Below, piece after piece: positions 12,201 through 21,847 of a stretch of 64,000 bases of DNA. The notes beneath the pieces are model-generated. The model had not been told where the DNA came from and ran no database searches. It saw nothing but the letters and a program-made list of their open reading frames with translations. The position numbers and the translations under genes were made by a program. The DNA comes from Dryas octopetala (Eukaryota > Streptophyta > Magnoliopsida > Rosales > Rosaceae), in the NCBI GenBank assembly GCA_963921425.1, contig OY992834.1, forward strand, positions 12,693,271 to 12,757,270. The letters run 5' to 3'. Each line of letters opens with the position of its first letter. The first letter of the stretch is position 1.

Positions 12201-13616
12201 AAAGATTGGGGAAGTGACAGGAGGGGAGGATGCTGGCCATTCATACACGCCTGCGTTGGTACCGCCGGTCAGGAGAATGCTTCCTGTGCTAAGGTCCTTC
12301 ACATGAAAACAAGAGGGTAAGAATTCAACAGAAGTATTATTTGAGGAGCAAAATTGAGAAATAGAGATTAAATTCTTTTGCATGTTAGGGACACAAAGAA
12401 CATCATTCAAAGTGAAGGAATGGTTTGTTGAGGAGAGGGAGAGGGAGCCAGTGTGAGAGATAGAGAGATTGGTACCATCACCGATCATAACATCATCAGA
12501 ACCATGATATGGAGTGTGAAGAGACAGGTTACTCAGGTCTGTAGTAACATGGTGGGATGCTCCACTGTCGAGTAGCCAATTTGGTTTGGTGTTAGAGCTT
12601 GCTGCAAATTGAGCCTGAGGTTGCCATGGTCTGGTATTGGCCGGAGATCCAGCAGCAGAGGAGGATTGAACAGCCACAAATTGAAAGGATGGACAACGCT
12701 TGGCAGTATGACCTTGAACACCACAGACTTGACAGTAGCCTTGATATGGGCGTGGTGGAGGCCGATTGTTGTTGCGGTTTGAGGGGCTAGAGGGAGAAGA
12801 TGGCCGCCAATTTTGAGAGGGTGGACGCCAAGTGGTTGGACCTGGATGAGAGGAGGCATGGGAGTTGGGACGCCAAGTGTTGCCGGAATGGTTGGGCCGC
12901 CAATTGTTGGTGGGGAAGGATGTCCGATTGGCAGGATTGGCTGTAATGGGGTGGGGAAGCTCGGGCTTGGAGTGAACAGGAAGTGAAGCTTCAAAGGAGA
13001 GCAGCTTTTCATGAAGCTCCTCAAACGAGATTGGGTTGTCACGAGCCTGAACAGCCCGGACAAGTTCTTTGTATTCGTCTCCAAGGCCATCTAGAATTTT
13101 TTCAGTGAGGTCTTCTGCATCCATTGGGGCACCAAGTATAGCAAGCTCATCTGAACGGGCTTTGATGGAATGAAGAAAGTCAGTGATAGTCATAGTGCCT
13201 TTGTTGGGATTTTTCAGAAGATTTTTGACTTGCTTGATGCGGCCACGAGTTGGTTTGGCATAGGTGTTGGAGAGGGTGTTCCAAGCTTCCCTGGAGGTGG
13301 TGGCACGAGCAACAAATGAAATAAGAGTTGGAGAAAGAGAGCCAATGATGGCATTCAGAATTAATTTGTCTTGGCGTACCCAAGTGCGATAGGCTGGATT
13401 GGGGGTGGTGACAGTGTCGGTGGTGAGAGTTTGGGGAGGACAGGGTGTCGTACCATCAATATACCCCATAAGATCATAGCCAACAAACAAGGATTCAAAT
13501 TGAATTTTCCAAGAAAGATAATTTGTGGAGGTGAGTTTGATGGGAGTTTGAGCAGCTGTGTTTATGGTGAGGAGTTGATGATTGTTGGAGGTGAGAATGG
13601 CGTGAGGTGTTGCCAT
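9243..13616 (-). CDS. copia gag-pol polyprotein
   Basis: A single frame of 1457 codons. The order of domains is that of Ty1/copia. A gag-like UBN2 region covers about residues 60-230. The CCHC zinc knuckle CQVCGVQGHTAKRC is near 295-309, and the aspartic protease motif LLDSGASHH near 350. The integrase zinc-binding H/C residues are near 486-515 (HHRLGH, CNACHINK), followed by the integrase core. Reverse transcriptase has YVDDIILTG near 1134, and RNase H is near 1310-1430. Integrase before reverse transcriptase separates copia from gypsy. The frame looks whole. Confidence 0.97.
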   Translation of the reverse strand: MATPHAILTSNNHQLLTINTAAQTPIKLTSTNYLSWKIQFESLFVGYDLMGYIDGTTPCPPQTLTTDTVTTPNPAYRTWVRQDKLILNAIIGSLSPTLISFVARATTSREAWNTLSNTYAKPTRGRIKQVKNLLKNPNKGTMTITDFLHSIKARSDELAILGAPMDAEDLTEKILDGLGDEYKELVRAVQARDNPISFEELHEKLLSFEASLPVHSKPELPHPITANPANRTSFPTNNWRPNHSGNTWRPNSHASSHPGPTTWRPPSQNWRPSSPSSPSNRNNNRPPPRPYQGYCQVCGVQGHTAKRCPSFQFVAVQSSSAAGSPANTRPWQPQAQFAASSNTKPNWLLDSGASHHVTTDLSNLSLHTPYHGSDDVMIGDGTNLSISHTGSLSLSSTNHSFTLNDVLCVPNMQKNLISISQFCSSNNTSVEFLPSCFHVKDLSTGSILLTGGTNAGVYEWPASSPPVTSPIFALSHIKTTSSNWHHRLGHPASPILKFIISNYHLQSSSPMPKEFSCNACHINKSHKLSFSNSSLVSTKPLEIIFSDVWTSPVLSQDGFKYYVIFVDHFTKYIWFYPLKRKSDVHDIFQKYKPLVEHFFKQKIITLYSDNGGEYIGLKNFLSHHGITHLTTPPHTPEHNGYSERRHRHIVETGLSLLSHASIPTTFWPHALATAVYLINRMPTPGLNFKSPYEAIFQKSPNYSKLKVFDCLCYPWLRPYTSHKLEPKSQPCVFLGYSLSQSAYICFNLSTSKTYVSRHVQFVETNFPYTSLPTNPSHLATTNPAQWFPPVIPIPVPTTPSLVTTTSSVDRPQELLSSTGQSHSLSTAPLLHNPISISPIPQTHTEPTSLILQTEPIPPMPHTQITTPIPQTVTTPPLPQTATTPPLPQTEPTPPALQTHVPPPPPPTRHPMLTRAKNNIVKPVQKLNLHAIKSPSPILEPTSITQAIKDPNWRQAMSEEYNALVCNGTWELVPSAGISNLVGCKWVFRIKRLSDGSIDRYKARLVAKGFHQRPGVDFHETFSPVIKPTTVRLVLSIAVSNGWSLRQLDINNAFLQGHLHETVFMAQPPGFVDPDRPTHVCKLHKAIYGLKQAPRAWYHELRQFLLQSGFRNSHSDTSLFIYNCSGSILYLLVYVDDIILTGNNVAAVTEFVASLAGRFSLKDLGSLSYFLGVEVLPHSHGLLLSQKGYIDDLLQRTNMQGAKPVLTPLPTSSSTISLAHGTLLPDPTQYRATVGSLQYLSLTRPDISYAVNKMSQFMHRPTTEHWALVKRILRYLSGTMSKGLLLHRSSPMSLHSFSDTLHAFSDADWAGNRDDYSSTGAYLVYLGKNLISWSSKKQSTVARSSTEAEYRSVAATSAELSWVCSLLSELGFPISAMPVIYCDNVGATQLSSNPVFHSRMKHVAVDYHFIRDQVQSGMLRVTHVSSMDQLADLLTKPLSTARFQLLCSKIGLFDRGSS

Positions 13617-13679
13617 TTGAGTTTGAAAAAAAAAAAAAAAAGATATTAGCAGGGGAGAGATTTTATGGCTCTGATACCA

Positions 13680-13897
13680 TATAGAGATAAACCAAAAGAC
13701 TGATTGAAATCCTCAACTTTATTCACGGCAGTAGTTATTACTTATACAAGTACAAGCAGCTAGATAAATACAAATACAAGACAGAATTATCTATTAAACT
13801 GGAAGCCCTATTCTTGAGGAAGACCAATCAGCTGAAACAAGAGTTCAAGTTTTGAAAACATTTGAATACAGCAGTTGCACAAGATACATCTCTTACA
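13680..13897 (-). repeat. 5' LTR of the copia element
   Basis: This is the partner of the LTR at 9018-9235. It directly abuts the tRNA primer-binding site on its inner side and the TAGGC target duplication on its outer side. The element's own promoter and polyadenylation signals are expected here from family knowledge; none was picked out by eye. Confidence 0.95.
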
Positions 13898-13902
13898 TAG
13901 GC

Positions 13903-14710
13903 AACCTAGCAACTGGAAGATTTTGCCAACAGAGAAAGATATTGAGCTTGAATAAGTGACAAAGGGAAAGCAAACGTCAACAAGTGCAAAACCTTCAGCA
14001 GAAGCCAAATCCCATAAGAAACGGGGTTTAACTTCATATATGTAATTAATGCTGCAACCAAAAGTCTTATTGCGGATTAACTTATTTTCCAGTAAATGTA
14101 TTCCGTCAAATATAAAGTTTTAACTTATTTTCTTCTAGCAATTTGTATTATTAACAAGATCATAAACTGGGAGCCAGAATTGAACTGGTGAGTGTATGAA
14201 ACCGAAGGAACCAAAATAGAAATGGAAAAATCAAACAAAAAGAAAATTTTAAGGGTGAATTGCTTTTGCCACGCAGATCCATTTTATTAATCCAATGAAA
14301 ACAAAAACTTGGGTTTTTCTGGAACCCAGTCATTAACTCCAATAACCCAATAGGCTCCATTATTTTAACAATGTGAACTGCAGGAACACATACAAATGAA
14401 GAGTAGTGGATTTCTCTGGTTTGGAAAACAATGAAGCTAGACAGATCTACCAAAATACATGACATATATCAGTTCATAATGTAAACTCACAATGTATCAG
14501 TTTCAACCTCAGTTAATTAGATTCCAAAATCCTTCAACTTATTGTGAATTATGAACATATAAGTCAACTAAGTCATAAGTCAACATCCTAATTTCAAACA
14601 GAATTTTTGTCATTCGATATCCAAGTAGCATTGCAAACAGAATTTTCCAAAGAATTGTTGAAGGCATATCCAAGTATCCAACCAAAGACATTTGTAAAGA
14701 CCCCTAAACA
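13903..14710. other. intergenic, no gene seen
   Basis: This is AT-rich sequence between the copia element and the 3' end of the F-box pseudogene. The stretch near 14460-14510 (TGTAAACTCACAATGTATCA) matches the 3' flank of the plus-strand F-box gene in inverted orientation, marking the edge of the duplicated F-box unit. Confidence 0.5.
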
Positions 14711-14724
14711 GAACTCACAACTGA

Positions 14725-15680
14725 TCAAGAATCGAGTAAAATTAGACTCTCTCTATAAGCATCAATATAGCTGCTGCCAAAGAAATCTGGTTGCCCCAGT
14801 TTGATTCCAATATCCTTAACTTGTTGCAATTTAGAATCATACAAAACCAAATTTCTGTATTCCCAATTTAGGATCAATATGAATGCCACCATTTGTTGTA
14901 AAGCCAAATGGCCATGCTATCCACCCATATGATGGAAGAAGAAATGTGTGAACTATTTCCCAAGTATCCAATTCCAGAACCCATATCTCACAGCACCGAT
15001 CCTTCCCATCTGGTCTCTGATTGAACAAAGAAAGTGAATTCTCAAACACTCGAATACTAATTGCATAGCTCTGGTACTGCACTCTTCAAGGGATTATTGT
15101 CTTTCGGAAAATCTCACTATCCATATCAAAAGAAAGGATGAATTTACAAAATGAAGGATACTCCTCAATTATCCAATACACAACTCCATTCAAGCATGCA
15201 CCTTCAACCTGCACCAATTTTGCAGCATGCGAACAAGGGGGAACTGCGCTAATTCTTCGCCAATAATCCATGTTAAGGCTGTAAACCTTTACAGTGAAGG
15301 TACTTCTACATTGTGCTAACCTCACAATTCTAACAACCTTATAATCGTTTTCACTACAATGTGCAAAACCAAGAGCAGAAGAACTGGTGCTAGTGTACCA
15401 TCCATGGATGAGGCCTCTGGGAAGTCCCTTGAATTTTTGGATTGATGGATTCCACAAATATATAGGACTCTTGAATGCCCCATAAGTCCAGTCAGATGTG
15501 CAAAGCAACCCATTGCTTGAACCATAAACAGAAAAATAGAAACCATTATCGTGCCTAGAAAACTCTAAATCCAAACACTTGGCATGTTTATGTTTCAACA
15601 CTAAAGAGTGACATAACACTTTCTATTGGTAGTTTGGATAAGTAAATAATTACAAGAACTTTTCATGACATTAATCCTTT
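14725..15680 (-). pseudogene. F-box/FBA pseudogene lacking the F-box
   Basis: Read on the minus strand, this copy has most of the FBA region of its neighbours: YGSSNGLLC, YLWNPSIQKFKGLPRG, ENDYKVVRIV, KVYSLNMDYWRRISAVPP, VEGACLNGVVYW, FDMDSEIFRKTI, CEIWVLELDTWEI and VKDIGIKL. It is broken. A frameshift lies near 15600, between the SCNYLLIQTTN and KCLDLEF segments. An in-frame stop follows RKTIIP at 15086-15088. Another frameshift lies near 14860, before NLVLYDSK. No F-box domain precedes it, although weak homology to the linker reaches about 15670. It is closest in style to the intact copy at 16390-17475. It is unlikely to make an SCF subunit. Confidence 0.85.
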
Positions 15681-16389
15681 CAAGATGATGCATTCAATGA
15701 ATTTTTCGGCAAATTCTCTCTTACCCCCTATAAATCTATAAAGCCTAGGGTACATCATGTGACTATGTGAGAGGCCCAAATAGTTGGCATCAGTGCATCA
15801 CAGACAAAAAAAAAAAAAGAGATCGAACAACAAGAACAGAAACAAAAAAATAGAATGACTTCCCTGGAATTTATGTTGTCTTTCTACATCCTTCAAGTTC
15901 TTTCACTTGTTTTGTTTCTTCCCTGCATGTATTTCTCAAAGAAAACTTCTGTGATGTACTACAATGGCTCTTTGAGGCATTATCTGTTAAACAGTCATGA
16001 TGTAATATTTATCTTATTCACAACAGCATGGATTCCCAAGATGATATCCCTATTTCCAGATTAACTGACTTAACTGTCCATGGAGTCTCAATTCAGCTCT
16101 GATATATTCAGAGTCCCAACTCCAAACAATTACAAACTGGAAATTTTACCATAGAAGACGATCTTCTCATTATTGTTTGGATGCAGAGCAATGGAATGAA
16201 AACAAAAAAACAAGGCTGATTGGGATGAAAATAAGTCCTCAAATTAAATACATGAATGGAGATCTATAAATACATGAAATATATATATCAGTCCTCAAAA
16301 TAAACTCAGAATGAGTCTCTAATGTGTTCACAATGCATATATCAGTTTCGAGTTTAGTTATTAAAAAAAACCAAAAGAGAACTCAGAAC
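15681..16389. other. spacer between F-box copies
   Basis: This sequence lies between a pseudogene and an intact paralogue on the same strand. It includes an A-run near 15805 and 3'-flank sequence (16290-16350) similar to that near 14.46 kb and 6.85 kb. No gene is supported. Confidence 0.5.
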
Positions 16390-17475
16390 TTAGTTGAGGA
16401 AAACTAGACTCTCTCTATAACCATAGATGTAACCCTGCTTTCCGAACATTTTGATTCCAATGTCCTTAACTTGTTGTGATTTAGGATCGTATAAAACCAA
16501 ATTTTGAGGATGCCAAAAGTCCTGTGGATCCAGATCTCCACTTGGCGTAGCAAAATGAACTAGACCATTTGTTGTAAAGCCTATTGGCCATTGTATCTTC
16601 TCACAAGCTGGAAGAAGAACCGTGCAAATGATTTTCCAAGTATCCATTTCCATAACCCACAAGTCACAGTACTGATCCTTCTCATCTTTTCTCAGATGGA
16701 GCAGAGAAAGTGATTTCTCAAGCACTTGAATACGAATTTCCGGGCACGGGCTCTGATGCAGTGTATCAGGAAGTAGCACCTTTTGGAAGATCTCACTGTC
16801 CATATGAAACGAAAGGATGAAGTTGCATTGTGTAGAGTATTCCCAAATTGTCCAATACACAACTCCATTCAAGCATGCACACTCACCCTGTACCGAATCG
16901 CCGTATGAAACTTGGAGAACTGCACTAAATTTTCTCCAAGAATCCGAGTTAAGACTGTAAACCTCAACATCGTAGACAGCCAAATACCCCACAATTCTCA
17001 CAACTTTATAATCGTTTTCCCTACAATGGAACCCGAACCCAAGAGCAAGGAAATTGATGATAATGCGAGAATACATATAATCGCTTCCACCAATGAGACT
17101 TTTGGGAAGTGTCTTAAATTTTCTGATTGATGGATTCCACAAATATAGAGGATCCCCAAATGTACGATAAGATATGCAAAGCAACCCGTTGCATGAACCA
17201 TAAACTTCGAAATATAAATTATTCTCGTGCCTAGGAAACTCTACATCCAAACACTTTGCAAATGTTTCAGCACAAAAGAGTGACAAGCACTCTCTGTTGG
17301 TAGTTTGGATAAGTAAATAATTGCAAGCACTTCTCACAAGATGATCGTTCATGAATCTCGGGCTGCTAATTAAAGTGTTCCAAGATTTAGGAACACATCT
17401 GAACCGTAATAGAGATTTCACAGGTAATCTTGCAATGATTTCAAACAAGAAATCTTGGGGTATGTCTTTGAACAT
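16390..17475 (-). CDS. F-box protein with FBA-type associated domain
   Basis: This intronless frame of 361 codons is an intact paralogue of the gene at 5531-6685. The F-box occupies about residues 4-44 (LPVKSLLRFRCVPKSWNTLI). The FBA-like region follows: YGSCNGLLCIS, LYLWNPSIRKFKTLPKS, ALGFGFHCRENDYKVVRIVG, VYSLNSDSWRKFSAV, ACLNGVVYW, MDSEIFQKVLLPD, LWVMEMDTWKII and VLYDPKSQQVKDIGIKM. It most likely acts as a substrate adaptor of an SCF E3 ligase in the cytoplasm or nucleus; the substrate is unknown. The ATG at 17475 fits the conserved MFKDIPQ start. Unlike the plus-strand copy it has a single normal first F-box helix. Two broken copies flank it on the same strand, so the cluster is turning over by duplication and decay. 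Confidence 0.92.
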   Translation of the reverse strand: MFKDIPQDFLFEIIARLPVKSLLRFRCVPKSWNTLISSPRFMNDHLVRSACNYLLIQTTNRECLSLFCAETFAKCLDVEFPRHENNLYFEVYGSCNGLLCISYRTFGDPLYLWNPSIRKFKTLPKSLIGGSDYMYSRIIINFLALGFGFHCRENDYKVVRIVGYLAVYDVEVYSLNSDSWRKFSAVLQVSYGDSVQGECACLNGVVYWTIWEYSTQCNFILSFHMDSEIFQKVLLPDTLHQSPCPEIRIQVLEKSLSLLHLRKDEKDQYCDLWVMEMDTWKIICTVLLPACEKIQWPIGFTTNGLVHFATPSGDLDPQDFWHPQNLVLYDPKSQQVKDIGIKMFGKQGYIYGYRESLVFLN

Positions 17476-18351
17476 GTTGGAAACAAAAACGTATGGATAC
17501 CAATTTCAACTGATAATTCCAATAAAATTAGCAGAAACCCACCTCAACAAAAGTCTTGAACGTACCAAATTCCTGCAACTGAGCAACAAACGCAGAGAAT
17601 TCCAGGAGCGGCGCGATCGAGCAACTGAGGTTCTGGAGATAGCCAGTAGTTCAAGGGTTAGGACTTTCAGAGAGGAAAGGTTCTGGAGTAGTCAGTAGTT
17701 GATGAGTCCATTTTCGCTCACCTTTTGTAGTCAGTAATCAGTAGTTGGAGAGCATTACCAGCACGGTGATGGATGACACTTGTCACAAAAAAGTGATCAT
17801 GTAACATGTGTTATTCATCCATCATAATGATAATACTCACCATAGTAACGAAAATGAATCCATAATTGATTTCAAGTTTTCAATGTAGAATCGATTTACA
17901 TATTTTTTGGTCAAAAGATTTGCTTTGCATATACATAGATGATTCATGTCCTAAAAGGTGATCCCAACTCAGATTTTGTTGAATTTTAAAATTCCAACAA
18001 AATTTAAGTGTTCATAAAAATTAGGATTTTAATAGAATTTAAAATTAAGATTGTAATGGATTTCATAAAAATTGTGTCCTCAATTCAGATTTTAATAGAT
18101 TTCTTAAAAATTCAACTGTCTTAAAAAACTAATGAATTTTATTAAGTGGTTGATTTAGATAGATTTTGTTCGAATAACAATTAAGACCATTAGAATTATT
18201 CTAGCCTTTTCCCCGTGAATTTTGATAGATTCTATAAAAGTGTATAAGAATTCAAAGAATTTATGAAATCTGCAAACTACTTTAAAATTCATTAAAATCC
18301 TATTGGCAAAAGTCACTAGATCCAAAGTTTTGATTCCTTTTTTTTGTCTTT
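17476..18351. other. 5' flank of the F-box gene and AT-rich repeat
   Basis: About 17476-17780 is the likely leader and promoter of the minus-strand F-box gene. From about 17940 to 18300 there is an AT-rich stretch with several copies of a motif like CAATTCAGATTTTAATAGATTT, which looks like a degraded DNA transposon. No gene was found. Confidence 0.4.
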
Positions 18352-18360
18352 ACTGTTGCC

Positions 18361-19310
18361 AAGGAGTTAAATTTCGATTTTTGGGGGTATCGAAATTTTA
18401 ACACACATTCGTCAATATTTCGTGATAATTTCGTCGAAAAGTTCGAAATTTCAAAAATTTTGCTCACACCCCATGTTCTTCCCCTGTTCAAGGCTTCAAG
18501 CTCAATTTTCTTCCCAGTAATCTGTTTTGTGGTTTTTGGTAAATGAGTTTTGGTTTTTGTGCTTAGATTAATGGATGGTCTTGAAGGAGATCAAAAATTT
18601 GTATAAGAGTTCTAGGAGAGAGAAGAGATCGGGGAGGAAGAGAGGGCGATCGGGGAGGAAGAGAAGAGATGTAGTCAAACTAGGAGAGGGAGGAGAGAGA
18701 AAAGATGCAGTGGGACTAGGAGAGGAGAGAGAAATCAAAGGGAAGAACGAAGAAGATAAGTCATGGAAAAGAAGAAAATGAAGGAAAGAGAAAATAAGAA
18801 AACAAAAAAAAAAAAGTTTAGGGTTTTGTTGTTTTTAAACTCTAAACTCTAATACATTTTTATATAAAAAATAATTAAAAATACTCTAAATGGCCTAAAT
18901 CCTAATATCTTATATCATATCTTAAAGAATATAGAGTATAAATTATAAAATATATATGGTTTAGTGTATAGATTATTGAGTATAAAGAATATTAGGATAT
19001 ATATATAGTGTATAGGGTTTATTATATAGATTATAGAGTATGAATAATATATTAATTTTATTTAACAGTATTTACCTTCAACGCGCATTATATTCATCTT
19101 ATATTACATGAACGTATTATATAATTTGGTTTCTCCAATATTTTTTATCAATGTAGTAAATAATATGTTAAATAAACATATGGTAAAGTTTCATTCAAAA
19201 TTTCTGTATTTTGATAGCAATTTCCGTTATTTTTGCCTAATTTTTGTCAAAATTTAAAGTTTATCGAATTTTCCGTCAAGATTCTGCGAAATTCGAAATT
19301 TTAGTCCTTG
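18361..19310 (-). mobile_element. Mutator-like non-autonomous element, copy 1
   Basis: The ends are AAGGAGTTAAATTTCG (left) and, inverted, CAAGGACTAAAATTTCGAA (right). They are flanked by a 9-bp direct repeat with two mismatches (ACTGTTGCC at 18352-18360, ACTATTGTC at 19311-19319). Both subterminal zones are rich in CGAAATTTCG-type palindromes. The interior has a purine-rich block (18575-18800) and an AT-rich block. It is homologous, in inverted orientation, to 44237-45309. The 9-bp duplication is typical of the Mutator superfamily. No transposase is visible. The mismatched duplication suggests it is older than copy 2. Strand is given relative to copy 2. Confidence 0.8.
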
Positions 19311-19684
19311 ACTATTGTCAAAAACGGTCTCTTTTCTCATTTGTCGCTGCCCTCCGGTGTATCGTAATTATCTGCATAGAAAAATAAGAACCCAATTTTA
19401 AAAGGTTAAAGTTTTTTTCCCAATCTTTTTCTACATCTCTTGGCGTGTTTCCAACTTCTATGTTCGAAGGGTTTTTACCGCAGATGAGCTTGATATTTTT
19501 TTGCCGATGTATCTAAACTCTGGAGGGTTTTGTTGATTCTGAGGATTTGGAAAGTTGGCCTGGATTCTATATCAAAGTATACTTCGAACATTAATATTAT
19601 TATGTTCTCTACTGCTACCATCAAGCTATATATTTACGATCATTGTCTCTGGCAGTGAGCTTCGATCGAGACATTTCGATCATC

Positions 19685-20640
19685 TAGACCAATATCATTA
19701 ACTTATTGCGATTTAGGATCATATAAAACCAATTTAGAACCCCCATTTTCACTTGGCATAAACATATGAACTCCACCATTTAATGTAAACCCCAATGGCC
19801 ATTCTATCGGTCCATATTCGATCATCTTTCAGAAGACTAGTTTTGTAAATCATTTTCCAAGTATCCATTTCCATAACCCATATGTCAAAGTAGAAGCGAT
19901 CCCACAGATATTCATGTTGTCTTAGATGGAAATCATGGAACAAAGAAAGTGATTTCTCAAGCACTCTAATACAAATTTTATTGAACCCCCTTTGCAGTGT
20001 ATCAGGAAGCATAAGCGTTTGGAAAATCTCACTGACCATATCAAAAGAAAGAATGAATTGGAAATGTGGAAAAAGTTCCTCAGCAACCCAATACACAACT
20101 CCATTCAAGTATGCACATGCATCCTCGCTCCAAAATAGACATCACCTGAAACAGGGAGGACTCCTCCTCCTCTATCACTTCTCCAAGAATCCAACCTCAG
20201 GCTGTAAATTGATGGATTCCATAGATATATAGGACTCTCCCGAGGCTCATGATATGCATACGTATCATCAAACATGTAAAGCACCTCATTGCAGGAACCA
20301 TAAACGGAGAAATATAAATTCTCATGCTTAGGAAACTCTAATTAATTCAAACACATAGGAAATGTTCAGCACAAAAGAGGGACAAGCACTTGTTAGTTGT
20401 TACTCAAGCTAGATCCTGGATAAGTAAATAATTAATCACAATCAGCACTTTTCATGATATCAATATTGGGTTCGAAATGGGTGTTTATGAACCTTGGGCT
20501 ACTAATTAGAGTGGTCCAAGATTTTCAAACACATCTGAACCGCAATAGAGATTTCACAGGTAATCTTGGAAGGATTTCAAACAAGATTTCTTCAGGTATG
20601 AAATCTTTGAACATGTTGAAAACAAAAATGTATGAATATA
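19685..20640 (-). pseudogene. F-box/FBA pseudogene with internal deletion
   Basis: The minus strand starts with a recognisable F-box (IPEEILFEILPRLPVKSLLR, about 20540-20610), interrupted by a stop where its relatives read CVPKSW. It runs through the linker to YLWNPSI near 20210. The sequence then jumps straight to the segment that in relatives lies about 60 residues later (SLRLDSW), so the middle of the FBA region is deleted. The distal part (VYWVAEE, FILSFDMVSEIF, IRVLEKSLSLFHD, DIWVMEMDTWKMI) is readable, and a TAA replaces a Gln codon near the C-terminal SQQVKDIG motif. It is a dead member of the local F-box cluster. Confidence 0.85.
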
Positions 20641-21847
20641 TATAGAATTCAACCGATTATACCAAGAATATTAGAACATCATCACCATGCATGCGTAGAA
20701 ACGCACCTCAAAGAGATTACAAGAGAGAATTTGAATCACTGATGGGTCATATATAAGAGACGTCGTTACATAAAGAATGTCATTGAGAGGTGCCGGAGAG
20801 TAGTCTTTATATAAAAGGAGTGAAGGATAGGCATATCACTCTTAATTATATGTCAATAGTGAAAATCAATGGTTGCCTTATATGAGGCTTCTTAGTCACC
20901 AAGTAACAGGATTTGATGTTAAATATTCTAGAAATTACTTAATAAATTTATGAAAAGGTACGAAAAAATTGATATAAATTGTGGATATCAACTAATTGAG
21001 ATCATGAGCTGCTTGGCGACCTTTTGTTTACTTCCCCTCCCCAATTTGTTGTAAGCCTCCTTGATGCTGATTGTTTGGGCTTGTCTAATTAAGCCCATGT
21101 CTGTTCTTACTTCTTAGTTTGTTTGTTTGTTTTCGGGCCTCCAATATTTTACCCCCAAAAAAAAAAATCTCATATATAGAGTTCTTCATGAAAAACAAAT
21201 TAAATGCAGAAGAGAAATAGATAGATGGAGAGGCTGGGTAGGAAGAAATTAGGCAAATCAATCCAATGTGCATAACTAAATGGATAATGAAGAAAAATCA
21301 ACTCGGCCCACTTTTAAAAGCCCATTCTAGGAATTAAAAATTTAAAATGTTACCGGCCTTCTCCACGAAAACCTGGATCGATATATGATGTTTGTTTTAT
21401 ACTAAAACATCCATATACGGCGATATATAATATATATCTGATACCAAACGTCTTTCTACTGTGAGACATTATATCAAATTTGAGAATGTAAATTTTATCC
21501 TATATTAAAAAAATATAATATTACCTAAGTGCTTATAAGGGTCTTAAGCCTGCCCCTACATTTCCAATTAATCTTGTACATGACCCTGATCTCCCATATC
21601 ACTCTATTAATTATTGTTCCTTAAAAATCATGAATATATGAGCAGAAACGTGTATTATTGTGAAAGAAAATATTCGAACCCGTGTTAAGACTTTCTTTGC
21701 CCACCTGTTTTTTCTTTGCCTACCTGTTTATTAGACCCATCTCTCTCTCTCTCTGAATATCTCTCTGACATTCTACAAATTGTGAAATTCAATTCGATTA
21801 CCATTCTACCCCTGCCCTCTCCTTCAAATTCAACCACCACCACCACC
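20641..21847. other. intergenic, promoter region of the metacaspase gene
   Basis: This is AT-rich sequence with no supported gene. Just upstream of the metacaspase start there is a pyrimidine-rich leader with a CT run (21737-21754) and a CCA-triplet run (21832-21847) that abuts the ATG. Confidence 0.5.

Larger units (their letters stand above)
9018..13897 (-). mobile_element. Ty1/copia LTR retrotransposon, whole-looking and young
   Basis: The element is flanked by a 5-bp target duplication, TAGGC (9013-9017 and 13898-13902). Its two 218-bp LTRs look identical by eye, which implies recent insertion. On the minus strand the order is 5' LTR (13680-13897), a primer-binding site complementary to initiator-Met tRNA (TGGTATCAGAGC, about 13668-13679), one long gag-pol frame (13616-9243), a purine tract beside the 3' LTR (about 9236-9246) and the 3' LTR (9018-9235). 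The element looks whole, with no breaks seen. It sits between members of the F-box cluster. Confidence 0.97.

Noticed and set aside
15855-16064. 69-codon plus-strand frame with hydrophobic start
   Set aside because: It lies in the spacer between F-box copies, has no homologue in the other copies' spacers and no recognisable domain.
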